From NCBI GenBank assembly GCA_937139495.1, contig CAKZQC010000014.1, positions 140,591 through 204,590 of the forward strand: a DNA stretch of 64,000 nucleotides, in the 5' to 3' direction. This document shows, piece by piece, positions 24,835-34,773 of this stretch. The translations under genes and the position numbers were made by a program. The DNA comes from an uncultured Saprospiraceae bacterium (GTDB taxonomy: Bacteria; Bacteroidota; Bacteroidia; Chitinophagales; Saprospiraceae). Numbering within the stretch: position 1 is the stretch's first letter; each line of letters opens with the position of its first letter. The notes beneath the pieces are model-generated. The model worked only from the letters and a program-made list of their open reading frames with translations, made no database searches and had not been told where the DNA came from.

Positions 24835-27060
24835 TTAATTACTAGCATCCCAACGTACTGTTTTATCTGTTTCCATAGAACCCTTCAAAATTTTCATGCT
24901 TTTCATGCCAGATGTATTTACTTGTACACCATCAAAGTTCATGATTAAAGTACCACCCTTATCTATATCTTCTGATAATAAATATCCTGAAACTTCAATG
25001 TAACCTTGTTCGTTGCCTAATTCGGTCGTAAATTCTTTGCTGAAGCCTTCAGATAGACTTGTTTCAGAATGCTTTATATTGGTGTTTAGCTTTTTTGAAG
25101 TGGTGTAACTAACATGTTGATTTGTCATAATGGCTTCATCTGTTTCTAGAAAAAAAAGTAAACCCTTACTAACAGCATCTAATGTTATATTGGTAGTCTT
25201 AGTGTTATTATTTACTTGTTCAATATTTCTATTATTGGTAGTTGTAGCTTTAGAAAAGTAAATTCGGAACTCAAAATTAGTGCGAACACTATTTGCATTG
25301 ATGATGACTGGGCTATGAGCCAAAAAGTTTTTTGCTTCATAGGTGTACGCTTTATTACCTTGATGAACAGCTAGATTTATACTAGAGGGCGAAGCATAAT
25401 ATACTTTTTTATTATCAAGTTTACCGGCTTCAATAATATCTGTTCGAATATTAGCAATTAGTTCAGTACGATCATTCAACAGGTAAGTTAATCCAAGTAC
25501 GGCTCCTTTTTTCAAGACTGTTTTTTTAGTAGGAGATATACTTGCATCGAGCAACATTTTTTTTAGTGTATCTAAACTTGCGGAACGCTGTAACTTATCG
25601 CTAATTGTTGAAAAAAATGTTTTATCTTTTATGGCGTTGTAATTGGGTAGAGCTATGTCAGCAAATTGCTTGTAGCTAATGACTTTTATCATAGTATTGG
25701 TCCATAGGGTACTAACATTACTCAAAGACAATACTTCTTGATTGTGCTTATGTAGGGACTCTTCAAAAAATGGAATGAAAAAAGCAAGCTCTTTTGTCGA
25801 GAAGATTTTCTTAATATTTTCCTGTAAATTCTCCGTTACAAAAAGCTGATTAGGAGGCAGATTCAGACTATCTACTGGATTACCAATATCGCCAATCCAC
25901 TCTAAATACTCTGCAAGTATTTGATATTGCTTACTATTGTTAGCATTATATGTCCCTAGAAAAATTTCTATATAGGAATAGTTAGGCATATTTTTATCCT
26001 CATACCAGTTAAGCTCAATTTTGTCAATTGGAGCATCAGCATACATTATCGAAAAATTTATAGCGTTTATATAGTCACTAGTTTTGATAGGTTTTTCTTT
26101 GATTCCTGCAATATAGGTCACTATAGAACTCATTAAGGAAGTGGATAGCTCTCTTTGAGGTTTTTTAAAGTCATTGTGTAATTCAAGTAAAAATGCTAGG
26201 GCAATATGCTTGGGTAAGGTTTCTTCAGCACTTTTATTTGTTGCATTTTTATTCATACTAGCTATGCTAGATATTTGGCGTTTACGCCATGCCGCATAAG
26301 CAAGCTTAAAGTCCTCTTTTCTTTGTTTTCTCTCTTTTTCTCTTTGCTTTTCTTCTGCTTTTTGTTTTTCTATTTCTTTTGCATTAGGAGGAAACTTTGG
26401 ATCATCTATAGTTTCTTCTATTTCTAGCTTAAGAGTAGTAGTTAAGTCATCAAGCCCCGTCTGCAAATCGATGGGGTCAATATTATCAAATCCTGAAGAG
26501 TCGTCTTCAGCTGACTGTTTATATGCTGCTTTATTGTCATCATAATGCTTTTTGAGGTATTTTGGATCACTTACTTTCTTAAGAACTTTTTTTAGGGCTT
26601 CTTTTACATCTCGTACATCAATAGTTTTGCCCTTAGGTATTTCCTTTTTTAATTCGTCTAAAAATTCTTTTTCTAAAGGAGTACTGGACGCACTTGCTCT
26701 TTTCGTTAATACTTTATTCAATTTTTCAGCATCAAGTGAATGTGTTAGTCTTCGTTCGTCGCCCAAAAGACCAAATGGGTCAGATTCTCCCGCTACTTTA
26801 CTCAATAATTTTTTAGCTGTCTTCAAAAATTTACCTTTTCCTATATTGTCGCCTCCATAGAGTCCTGTAACTGTTTTCTGCAACACAGCTTGCTCATCAG
26901 CGGATAAGTCTTTAATAGTTAAGTTGTTTTCTGTTAACAGCGTATTTAGATCGGTCTCCTTAGCTATTAATTGGTCGTTTCTGTTAAGGGGCTTTTGAAC
27001 AATCCATAGATTGTTGTTACCCCAAAAAGGTAGTAGAAAAAGAACAAAATATAGACGCAT
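24835..27060 (-). CDS. Unrecognised 741-residue protein
   Basis: I do not recognise a family. The N-terminus is weakly signal-like (hydrophobic residues 2-13). Residues 30-190 are polar and helical with Lys-rich stretches. Residues about 226-260 form a strong charged coiled coil (EIEKQKAEEKQREKERKQRK). A long helical middle follows, and the C-terminal third (from about 520) has beta-type sequence (YEAKNFLAHSPVIINANSVR; GYIEVSGYLLSEDIDKGGTL). The DNA is visibly more AT-rich than the flanking housekeeping genes. It is followed by a shared terminator and preceded by a 743-bp repeat-rich gap. Long clean frame, so a real gene; possibly a secreted or envelope protein, or an acquired accessory gene. 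Confidence 0.75.
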   Translation of the reverse strand: MRLYFVLFLLPFWGNNNLWIVQKPLNRNDQLIAKETDLNTLLTENNLTIKDLSADEQAVLQKTVTGLYGGDNIGKGKFLKTAKKLLSKVAGESDPFGLLGDERRLTHSLDAEKLNKVLTKRASASSTPLEKEFLDELKKEIPKGKTIDVRDVKEALKKVLKKVSDPKYLKKHYDDNKAAYKQSAEDDSSGFDNIDPIDLQTGLDDLTTTLKLEIEETIDDPKFPPNAKEIEKQKAEEKQREKERKQRKEDFKLAYAAWRKRQISSIASMNKNATNKSAEETLPKHIALAFLLELHNDFKKPQRELSTSLMSSIVTYIAGIKEKPIKTSDYINAINFSIMYADAPIDKIELNWYEDKNMPNYSYIEIFLGTYNANNSKQYQILAEYLEWIGDIGNPVDSLNLPPNQLFVTENLQENIKKIFSTKELAFFIPFFEESLHKHNQEVLSLSNVSTLWTNTMIKVISYKQFADIALPNYNAIKDKTFFSTISDKLQRSASLDTLKKMLLDASISPTKKTVLKKGAVLGLTYLLNDRTELIANIRTDIIEAGKLDNKKVYYASPSSINLAVHQGNKAYTYEAKNFLAHSPVIINANSVRTNFEFRIYFSKATTTNNRNIEQVNNNTKTTNITLDAVSKGLLFFLETDEAIMTNQHVSYTTSKKLNTNIKHSETSLSEGFSKEFTTELGNEQGYIEVSGYLLSEDIDKGGTLIMNFDGVQVNTSGMKSMKILKGSMETDKTVRWDASN

Positions 27061-27803
27061 GATTTTTAGTTTTTAGGTTATGTAGTTACACCGTTTAGGT
27101 TTTTATCTCCACACTATTCTAGTGTGTTTTTTATCTCCGAATGTTCTATTTTAGCGATGTGGTTGCATCTTTATGAGTAGCTTACAATAGTCTTTTTGAT
27201 TCTTTTAGAGCAATTTTGCCAATACCTTTTTTTGCTTCGGTGTACTTGTTCCAGTTGGAGAGGCTAGATAGCTTGCTTCTTGTGATTAGGTCAAAAAAAT
27301 AAGCCCTTTTTTCGACAAAAACAATTATACAAGCTATTAAAGGTTATGTTTGTAAATTTCGTATGGCGAAGAAAATAGATTTTTCCGATTAGCGGCATCA
27401 AATGCTCACATAACCTTTATTAATGAGTTTATATTATTTCATAAGAGAGGTTTTTTTGAAGTGTTATTTTTTTTCAAAATGAAAATAATTGACTTAAGTT
27501 TAAAGTTTAAGCCTGATTTGAAAATGCTTTTTTGCTATAGATAATTTTGAATAAACCTTGATTTCAATCAAGAAAAAGCTACTCAAGATACTTTATCTTT
27601 GTACTATTGCAATAGACATTATTACGAATTGGATGGTATAAAGGTGAAGAGATAGATTTTTTTGAATAGCGATTCAAAGCACAGCTAAGTAGCCATAGCT
27701 ACTTGGCGAGCATTTGGAGAAGCTAGTCGAAGAAAGGTATTTTCTTCGCCATACAAAGTAATTTGTAATAATGTCTAATAATCAATAAAAAAAGCAACCA
27801 AAG
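27061..27803. other. 743-bp gene-free region with repeats
   Basis: It contains a short terminator-shaped hairpin (CACACT/AGTGTG, 27110-27126, followed by six T), two inverted AAAGGTTATG arms (about 27338-27349 and 27407-27418), the inverted-repeat block 27361-27754, and an exact TATCTTTG -7 box at 27594-27601. No convincing coding sequence was found on either strand. Confidence 0.6.
27361..27754. repeat. Divergent inverted repeat with internal hairpin
   Basis: GTATGGCGAAGAAAATA (27361-27377) is the exact reverse complement of 27738-27754. The similarity continues ungapped but diverged for about 56 bases (27361-27416 against 27699-27754), including a shared AAATGCTC. Next to the right arm a hairpin AAGTAGC-CATA-GCTACTT occupies 27687-27704. 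This looks like two copies of an intergenic repeat in opposite orientation, or the ends of a decayed mobile element. Confidence 0.55.
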
Positions 27804-28346
27804 ATGAACGCACCTACTAGTGAGCTACTACAAGACCTAACAGAACGCACCGAAAAGCATTTAGCTACCGTCAAAGCATGGCTTGATTTGCCATTGGCAA
27901 CCCTACAAGCCAAGCCGAGTGCAGAAGGGTGGAGTGTGCTCGAATGTATCGAGCACCTCAATCTATACGGGCGTTTTTATTTGCCAGAAATGGCAGGAAA
28001 AATGCAAAAAACGAACTATAAAGAACCACTGCCGACCTTCAAGAGCAGTTGGTTGGGCGAGTATTTCGCCAATACGATGCTCCCCAAAGAGTCGCTCAAT
28101 AGTATGCCGACTTTCAAGGACAAAAATCCAAATGGCAGTAGGCTGGACAAGCAAGTGCTAACCGAATTTGTGCAGCAACAAGAACAAACGCTTCAATTGC
28201 TTCAGCAAGCGGCTACGGTCAATTTGACGAAGACAAAAACAGGAATTACGATTTCTCGTTTTATTCGATTGCGACTAGGCGATACTTTTCGTGTCGTTAT
28301 TTATCACAATTACCGTCATATTGTGCAAGCACAAAAACTACTTTAG
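27804..28346 (+). CDS. DinB-superfamily protein
   Basis: DinB-fold four-helix proteins bind a metal through three histidines and often act as thiol-dependent transferases. The 180-residue product has WSVLECIEHLNLYGRFYL (His51) and ends VVIYHNYRHIVQAQKLL (His168, His172), the expected triad. Specific substrate unknown. It lies 76 bases before the helicase-nuclease gene, same strand. Confidence 0.8.
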   Translation: MNAPTSELLQDLTERTEKHLATVKAWLDLPLATLQAKPSAEGWSVLECIEHLNLYGRFYLPEMAGKMQKTNYKEPLPTFKSSWLGEYFANTMLPKESLNSMPTFKDKNPNGSRLDKQVLTEFVQQQEQTLQLLQQAATVNLTKTKTGITISRFIRLRLGDTFRVVIYHNYRHIVQAQKLL

Positions 28347-28421
28347 TAGTCTACTAATAGCTACTATTTCATTGGTTTTTCGTAAATTGGCAAGTCAATC
28401 CAATAGCTAGAAATAACCAAA

Positions 28422-31400
28422 ATGAACAGAGCATTTTTACAGTATTTACATCAAAAATTGAAAGCAGGGAACCTGCAAAGTATCCATTTAGATGCCTTGC
28501 CCAGTTCGCAATATTCCAACCGACTGGACTTGACAGCATTGGATCAAATCGTAGCCCACGAGGAAGGAGCCGTACGCTTATCCGACGATTTTTTGTTTAG
28601 CAATCTGCTCGAAAAAAGCCGCTTTCAGTTCAAGCTCAATTTCAATAAAATACCACTAACAGACCTCGGTGTAGCAGAGCGAACGGCTCTAGATGAGTTG
28701 GCGAAGCAGCTCAATAGCCTGCATAGTCAACAAGAGAATGATTATTTGGAGCATGGTGCCCATACCTTTGCGTTTGGTTATCCGCTAGTGGTGCAGCAGA
28801 GCAAGACACAGCCAGAGCAGTTGGTCAAAGCACCGTTATTGCTTTGGAGCTTGACGATAGAACGTTCGGAAAGTAGCAAAAATCAATGGATTATCAGCAA
28901 ACACCCAGAAGCACCTTTGCGTATCAATGCCGCTCTGTTGGCACACATCGGGCAACAATATAATATACAATTGGATACCGATTGGGTCGCTATTCCAGAT
29001 AACAATACTTTGTCGATAGAGCAGCTCAGTGAGCTAGTACAGGTTGCCTTGACCCGAATGGGGCAGGAGGCGGAGATACAGTCGCCACAGTTGCTGCCTT
29101 GTCCGACATTGGCAGCAATAGAAGCGACTGCCACCAATGAGCCACAGATTTATTGGTCCGGTGTGTTGGGGCTTTTCGCTACGCCCAAACAGAGTATTGT
29201 CAATGACGTAGAATACGTTTTGGAGCATCTGGACGACTATAACTTGTCGCCAACCTTGCCCAAGCTATACCGCAAATCGCTACAAACGGGCGTGGATATT
29301 GACCCCAGTCAAGAACAGATTATTAGTAGCTTGGAAGAGCAAGAATACAAAATAATACAAGGACCTCCCGGTACGGGCAAGAGTCAAGCACTGACCGCTA
29401 TTATTACCAATGTGTTGGAAAATGAAGGCAAAGTGCTGGTGGTTTGCGAAAAAAGAACGGCACTGCAAGTCATTTATAACAATTTGCAACAGCTTGGTTT
29501 GGGCGATTTGGCAGTTTTGATAGACGATGTAGATCGTGACCGCAAAACAATTGTGCAGCAAGTTCGCCAAGTGGCGGATTTGGTCAAGCCAAAATATCAA
29601 CGATTCAATGATCGTACTTATGCGTCTAAATTGGCGAAGTATCAGAAATTGGTACAGAAGTACAATAGCAATCATCAACACTTGCTAACGCCCGCCTTTC
29701 GAGATTATAATATCAAAGAGCTGGTGACCGATTATTTGCGTTATCGTGCCGAAGCTCCTAAGCAAGATATTGTGCTAGAGGGGATTGAATTTGAATTGTC
29801 GGAAGGCGAATATGACTATCTATTGCCGTATATCGAAGATGCAGGCGACTTGTATGAAGAAGTAGCCGAAGTAGCTTGGGTGTTTGATGGTTTGGGTGCT
29901 CGATTGTTTACCAATCCTGTTTATTCGATCAAGAATGAGAACGAGATGTTTGAACGAGTGGCGCAAGAAAAGCAGTTTTTGCACGATGCCAACGTCCAAG
30001 ACTTGCCGAAGGCAACACAGCCCTTTGAGTTATTGCCTTTTAGCGAATCTATCAAAAATGAGTTTGATTTCAAAGCATATCGACAGTTGGCACATCAAGT
30101 AGAAAAAGCAAAAGTTTTTTGGCAAACTCGCTATGATTTGCTGCTCAAACTGAACCAGCATATCGAGCATATTTCTATCATTCGCCCCAACGGATTTTTC
30201 AATAAAGTAAAGCGACTGAGCCATTTCTACCAGAAAATATTTACGCATCTCAAAACACTTGATGAGCTACAAGTACAGTTGGACAAACTGACAGCGATAG
30301 CCACTACCTTGCCCGATGAGGTGCAGGTCAATACGCTGCAATATAGCTCTTCAGCCAAAGCGATGCGCTTGTTCTCGAGTAAGTATAAGCTGCTAGATAA
30401 TTTCTGGCAAAAGATGCCTGCTATTGCGTTGCAAATCAATAAAATTCTCTACAAAAGTCGATTCAATACCATAGACAAAGACTTATTTGAAGAAGAAAAA
30501 CATACCGTGCCTCGCCCTGACGATATTAGCTATATCACGCAGCAATTGGATAACTGTGTAGCGAACAAGAAGTATTTCAAATCATATTTTAGCTGGAGAA
30601 TATTCTATGAAGCGGCTCCCGAAAAAGTACAAAAATGCTTGCAGCAGTTGCGCAAAATAGCAACGCCTGCCGATTGGGAAGCGGTATTCTGTTATCATTA
30701 TTTTTATTTGCTAATCGATCAAGAAACGGCTCGTATTGGTGGTTTTCATTCCGATAGCAAATTGCTACACAAGCTAATAGAACAGCAGGCAAATTTGCAG
30801 AAATTGCAAAAACGAAAAATACTAAAAACGTGGGAAGCACGCCAGCAAAATAGTATCAAGGGATTCAATAGAACCAACAACATTAAGTGGCTTTTCAATC
30901 ATCGAAAAAATAGCAAATATTCGCAAAAAAATAGCTTGCGACACATTCTACACGAAGAGTTTGAGTTGTTTACGGATATTTTTCCTGTGGTGTTGGTTAG
31001 CCCCAATATCTGTAGTTCTATCCTGCCTTTGCAGACCAATTTGTTTGATGTCGTGCTGCTCGACGAAGCGAGCCAATTGCGGTTGGAAGATACTTATACC
31101 GCACTATTGCGAGCCAAAATCAAAGTAATATCAGGAGACGAACACCAAATGCCGCCTGTTGATTATTTTGAGCAAGACACAACGAGTATCAATCTGGAAG
31201 CGGATAGAAATGAAGTAGATAAAGCCTTGTATTTGGCGGAAAGCGAGTCATTGTTGGAGTTTGGCAATAACCTAAACCCGAATGAGATACACACCTCTTA
31301 TTTGGATTTTCACTATCGTTCGCAACACCCTTATTTAATAGCTTTTTCCAATGCTGCTTTTTATGGGTCTCGATTGGTGAGTTTGCCGCAAACGAAGGAC

Positions 31401-32360
31401 TATCAGCCGATTGCGTTTTATCATTCGCCGCAAGGTAAGTACAGTGCTCAACACACCAACGAAGTAGAAGCACAAGCGATATTGAGCTACTTGATAGAGC
31501 AGTACGAACCAAGTGAAGAGGGGCATTATCCGAGTTTAGGAATTGCTACGTTCAACACTACCCAACGGGACAGAATCAAGGATTTGATACACGAACAAAT
31601 GATACAAGATGATGCATTTCGACACAAGATGAATGCCATCGGAAAACAGCAAGATTGGTTTGTGAAGAGTCTGGAAGATGTGCAAGGCGATGAGCGCGAT
31701 GTGGTGTTGATTTCTACTACTTTTGCTCCCGACCAAGCAGGCAAGTTTGAAGAAAAGTTCGGTTGGCTCAATAGCCCACAGGGTTATCGCTTGCTGAATG
31801 TAATCATCACAAGAGCACAGCAACGAATTGCGGTTTTTAGTTCTATTCCTACGGAGTTTTATCGTGATTTTACGAGCCAAATCATAGAAAAAGGCAATCA
31901 AGGCAAAGGTATTTTGTATGCTTATTTGAGTTATTGCGAAGCTATAGACCAGCAAGATGAAGCGGCGATAGAGAATATATTGAACTTGATACAGCAGGCT
32001 TGTCGAGAAGATAACAATCCACAGTTGTACTTGGAACAAGATCAAGGGCTGCAAGAAGAAATGGCGGTTTATCTAGAAAAAATAGTACCAGCAGATTGCC
32101 TGATTCCAAATTATAAATTGGGCGATTATGTGGTCAACTTTGTAGTGCTGGATGCAACCACAAGAGTACCAAAGATAGCCATAGAATGTGATGGTGCTAT
32201 TTGGCACAACGATAAACAGGCGTATATCTATGATATGCACCGCCAAAAAATGCTAGAGCAACAAGGATTACAAGTAGTCCGAACATGGACAATGGCTTGG
32301 TGGCCTGACCCAACAGTAGAGTTGCAGCGATTGGATAGCTTGATAAAAAAATCACTATGA
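28422..32360 (+). CDS. SF1 helicase with C-terminal PD-(D/E)XK-like nuclease domain
   Basis: A 1312-residue protein. The N-terminal ~270 residues resemble the DUF4011-type regulatory region. Walker A QGPPGTGKS sits near residues 313-321 (AAA_11), followed by VLVVCEKRTALQVI. A long helical insertion (about 420-830) precedes motif II, LLDEASQL near residue 879, and GDEHQMPP. Motifs DFHYRSQHPYLIAFSN and VQGDERDVVLIS (near 1088) with the ITRAQQR ending follow (AAA_12). The last ~110 residues (YKLGDYVVNFVV, IAIECDGAIWH near 1250, TWTMAWW) match the REase_MTES_1575/Vsr-like nuclease type. It unwinds and probably cuts nucleic acid in the cytosol. Such fusions occur in defence islands, but no defence partner is adjacent. 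Confidence 0.85.
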   Translation: MNRAFLQYLHQKLKAGNLQSIHLDALPSSQYSNRLDLTALDQIVAHEEGAVRLSDDFLFSNLLEKSRFQFKLNFNKIPLTDLGVAERTALDELAKQLNSLHSQQENDYLEHGAHTFAFGYPLVVQQSKTQPEQLVKAPLLLWSLTIERSESSKNQWIISKHPEAPLRINAALLAHIGQQYNIQLDTDWVAIPDNNTLSIEQLSELVQVALTRMGQEAEIQSPQLLPCPTLAAIEATATNEPQIYWSGVLGLFATPKQSIVNDVEYVLEHLDDYNLSPTLPKLYRKSLQTGVDIDPSQEQIISSLEEQEYKIIQGPPGTGKSQALTAIITNVLENEGKVLVVCEKRTALQVIYNNLQQLGLGDLAVLIDDVDRDRKTIVQQVRQVADLVKPKYQRFNDRTYASKLAKYQKLVQKYNSNHQHLLTPAFRDYNIKELVTDYLRYRAEAPKQDIVLEGIEFELSEGEYDYLLPYIEDAGDLYEEVAEVAWVFDGLGARLFTNPVYSIKNENEMFERVAQEKQFLHDANVQDLPKATQPFELLPFSESIKNEFDFKAYRQLAHQVEKAKVFWQTRYDLLLKLNQHIEHISIIRPNGFFNKVKRLSHFYQKIFTHLKTLDELQVQLDKLTAIATTLPDEVQVNTLQYSSSAKAMRLFSSKYKLLDNFWQKMPAIALQINKILYKSRFNTIDKDLFEEEKHTVPRPDDISYITQQLDNCVANKKYFKSYFSWRIFYEAAPEKVQKCLQQLRKIATPADWEAVFCYHYFYLLIDQETARIGGFHSDSKLLHKLIEQQANLQKLQKRKILKTWEARQQNSIKGFNRTNNIKWLFNHRKNSKYSQKNSLRHILHEEFELFTDIFPVVLVSPNICSSILPLQTNLFDVVLLDEASQLRLEDTYTALLRAKIKVISGDEHQMPPVDYFEQDTTSINLEADRNEVDKALYLAESESLLEFGNNLNPNEIHTSYLDFHYRSQHPYLIAFSNAAFYGSRLVSLPQTKDYQPIAFYHSPQGKYSAQHTNEVEAQAILSYLIEQYEPSEEGHYPSLGIATFNTTQRDRIKDLIHEQMIQDDAFRHKMNAIGKQQDWFVKSLEDVQGDERDVVLISTTFAPDQAGKFEEKFGWLNSPQGYRLLNVIITRAQQRIAVFSSIPTEFYRDFTSQIIEKGNQGKGILYAYLSYCEAIDQQDEAAIENILNLIQQACREDNNPQLYLEQDQGLQEEMAVYLEKIVPADCLIPNYKLGDYVVNFVVLDATTRVPKIAIECDGAIWHNDKQAYIYDMHRQKMLEQQGLQVVRTWTMAWWPDPTVELQRLDSLIKKSL

Positions 32361-32382
32361 GAATAATACAAAAACAAACAGT

Positions 32383-32868
32383 ATGAAATACGTATTTACC
32401 TTGTTGGTTGCTTTTTGCTTATTGCAGGCGTGTCAGTCCGATGACGAAAACAAAAAATCGGAAGCAGCAACTGCAATGGCTTCTAGTGTAGACTATGAAG
32501 TAATAGAGGAGGCTTTGGCTCCACTCAAAGAAAATAAAATGAAAGATTTTACTTTTCAGACTAATCCTGCGGTTACGTCTAGCAATTTGGGGAATGGGAT
32601 GTACCGTAAGTATCTCAAAATGACTTACGAGTTGAGGAGCAATCCTGTATATAAAGAGGAAGTAGTAGCTGCTCGGAAGGTTTGCATTGATGCCATGATC
32701 AATCTACACTATATGTATAGCAAAGAGAAAGTAATCAAGGAATTGGACGAAGTATTGAGTGCTGCTATTTTGTTGGAAGGGGAGCTGGAGCAAGTGAAAG
32801 CATATTATGCAGCAATAGATGCAGAAATATATCAGAAAACGAATATTTGTTTTGAGTGCGAAGGCTAG
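32383..32868 (+). CDS. Small predicted lipoprotein of unknown function
   Basis: The 161-residue product begins MKYVFTLLVAFCLLQACQSDD, a lipoprotein signal with Cys17. The rest is mostly helical, with a conserved-looking ACIDxM-like segment (RKVCIDAMINLHYMYSKEK) and a C-terminal CFECEG pair of cysteines. No family recognised. It lies 22 bases after the helicase gene and is closed by a strong terminator. Confidence 0.7.
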   Translation: MKYVFTLLVAFCLLQACQSDDENKKSEAATAMASSVDYEVIEEALAPLKENKMKDFTFQTNPAVTSSNLGNGMYRKYLKMTYELRSNPVYKEEVVAARKVCIDAMINLHYMYSKEKVIKELDEVLSAAILLEGELEQVKAYYAAIDAEIYQKTNICFECEG

Positions 32869-32888
32869 CTAGACTCGCTATCAATGAA

Positions 32889-32930
32889 AAAAGAGCCCCT
32901 TAATACTTTGTATTAAGGGGCTCTTTTGGC
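32889..32930 (+). terminator. Bidirectional intrinsic terminator
   Basis: AAAAGAGCCCCTTAATAC (32889-32906) pairs perfectly with 32910-32927 around a TTT loop, an 18-bp stem. It lies between the convergent lipoprotein and hemD genes. Confidence 0.9.
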
Positions 32931-32955
32931 ATAATCAATCGGCAAGGTTATTTGC

Positions 32956-33732
32956 TTACTCGGCTACTTCTAGCGTTTTGCGAATATATTGCTCGATTGC
33001 CATCGTCATAGAAGGTGTTTTTGGTTGTGGGACTTTTATGTCTAGCAATAAACCATTGTCTTCCACTACCTTGGCGGTAGAATCACCATAAACGGCAATA
33101 CGTGTCTGGTTTTGTTTGAACTCAGGAAAGTTATCGTAGAGTGATTTGATGCTCAAAGGGCTAAAGAAAACCAAGATGTCGTAAAACACATCAGTCAAGT
33201 CCGATAAGTCGCAGCTAACGGCTTCATACATAACAGATTCGTCAAAGTTGAATTCGTTGTTCTGTAAGAAAAGCGAAAAGTTTTTGCCCCCAAAATTAGA
33301 GCAAGGCAAAAGAAAACGCTCTTTCTTTTTGTGCTTTGTCAATGCTGGTTTTAGATCTTCAAGAGAACGTTTTCCAAAGAATACTTTACGTTTTTTGTAC
33401 ACGGTGTGCTTCTGCAAATAAAGTGCAATCGCTTCCGACTTGCAGAAATATTTGAGGTCAGCAGGCACTTTGTAACGCATCTCGTCGCACAGGCGGAAGA
33501 AATGGTCAACAGCACTCTTGCTGGTCAATATAATGGCAGTATATTCTTCTAAGTTAATCTTTTGCTTCCTAAATTCTTTGGCTGGGACAGGTTTCACTTC
33601 CGTAAAGGGACGATAGTCTATCTCTAAACCATATTTCTCCACCAATTTGTCATACGGACTTTGATTGTTTTTGGTATTCAATTGAGTTACCAAAATTTTC
33701 TTTACTGCTCTAAGACGTTCATTTTTAGCCAC
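32956..33732 (-). CDS. hemD: Uroporphyrinogen-III synthase
   Basis: HemD closes hydroxymethylbilane into uroporphyrinogen III in haem synthesis. The 258-residue product shows the two-lobed HemD pattern: KKILVTQLNT and IDYRPFTEV, then YTAIILTSKSAVDHFFRLC, and the second lobe DVFYDILVFFSPLSIKSLYDNFPE with IAVYGDSTAKVV. The sequence is divergent, as is normal for this enzyme. The neighbour DUF4271 lies upstream in the same direction (18 bases), a pair seen often in Bacteroidota. Confidence 0.85.
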   Translation of the reverse strand: MAKNERLRAVKKILVTQLNTKNNQSPYDKLVEKYGLEIDYRPFTEVKPVPAKEFRKQKINLEEYTAIILTSKSAVDHFFRLCDEMRYKVPADLKYFCKSEAIALYLQKHTVYKKRKVFFGKRSLEDLKPALTKHKKKERFLLPCSNFGGKNFSLFLQNNEFNFDESVMYEAVSCDLSDLTDVFYDILVFFSPLSIKSLYDNFPEFKQNQTRIAVYGDSTAKVVEDNGLLLDIKVPQPKTPSMTMAIEQYIRKTLEVAE

Positions 33733-33750
33733 TTGTATCTATATATATCA

Positions 33751-34773
33751 TTACAAAATAGAAAGCATTCTCAACAATATAATTGTCGGTGCTATTTCAA
33801 TGGTGCAAAGGTAGACAAAAAAATGAAATTTATGAAATAAAATTGTATTCCCGCCTATTACAAAACCTCTAAAACTCCTATATATATAAATGATACCTAA
33901 CAAACCGAGTAGCCCGTACAGCCAATAGATTTGTATAGATTCGGGCAGATATGCCAACAAAAAGAGTGCAGGGACTAGCAAATAACCAATAACCTTATTC
34001 GTAATAGAGACCACAAAAGCGTAAAATCCAATTTCGCTAGGATAGGGCAGAATGAATGCAGTAAGCTGCAATAATAAGAATTTGAGCAGGTAAACGCCTG
34101 CTATTCCTACGGTACAAAGAAGCAATCCGCTAAAGCTATTGAAGGGGGGCGTATCGACTAAGAATTGCGGTAGCAAAAAACAAAACGTACCCATACTCAA
34201 AGTGAACAATATATAGCTCGAAAAGCTTTCTATCTTGATGAAACTCTGGTGTTCTCGATAGAGATTGGAAGCCATTCCTAGACTAAAAAATGCCTGAAAA
34301 ATACTCGTAATAGTCTTGCGATACAAGGATAATAAAATGGTCATGAAAGACAGAATACCTAGTAGTACAAAAATTAACCATTTGGGTATGCGCTGTACGG
34401 TTTCGTTGTCTTGCAATACAAACAAATCGGATAGGATTTGAGTGGGAGAGGCTTCTTGATTTTTTTTTGCTTTACGAATATTTTTTTTGCCTGTACGCAA
34501 GGCAAATGGATTGTCGTATTCTCCGATGTCAAATATATTTTGGGTGTGGTAACTGCGTTCAATTTTGTCAGTAGCAATATTGGGTTGATGCACAAAATAA
34601 GAGGCTTGTCCAGACTTGGCAATATCAGTGGTGTAGTCAACACTAGTGGCTGTCAGAACAGGAACATAATTATTGTTGTTGGTAGGCGGACTGATTTGAG
34701 CAACGAGCAGCGTTGTCCAGAAGATAGCTCCCCAAAGAAGTGCAAAACGAGTATGAAAAGTATAAATAGTCAA
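33751..34773 (-). CDS. DUF4271 membrane protein
   Basis: The 340-residue product has a hydrophobic N-terminal segment (residues 8-26), a polar region (27-125), then about six to seven membrane helices from residue 130 on. The layout and the segment ASNLYREHQSFIKIESFSSYILF match DUF4271, whose gene is usually next to hemD. Function unknown; a membrane protein linked by context to haem or envelope metabolism. Confidence 0.75.
   Translation of the reverse strand: MTIYTFHTRFALLWGAIFWTTLLVAQISPPTNNNNYVPVLTATSVDYTTDIAKSGQASYFVHQPNIATDKIERSYHTQNIFDIGEYDNPFALRTGKKNIRKAKKNQEASPTQILSDLFVLQDNETVQRIPKWLIFVLLGILSFMTILLSLYRKTITSIFQAFFSLGMASNLYREHQSFIKIESFSSYILFTLSMGTFCFLLPQFLVDTPPFNSFSGLLLCTVGIAGVYLLKFLLLQLTAFILPYPSEIGFYAFVVSITNKVIGYLLVPALFLLAYLPESIQIYWLYGLLGLLGIIYIYRSFRGFVIGGNTILFHKFHFFVYLCTIEIAPTIILLRMLSIL

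Noticed and set aside
27594..27601. TATCTTTG as a full promoter of the DinB gene
   Set aside because: Exact -7 box but no TTG within 17-23 bases upstream and more than 200 bases from the start, inside the repeat block; listed only as content of the gap.
31536..32054. 172-codon open frame antisense to the helicase gene
   Set aside because: Overlaps conserved helicase motifs; no domain resemblance.
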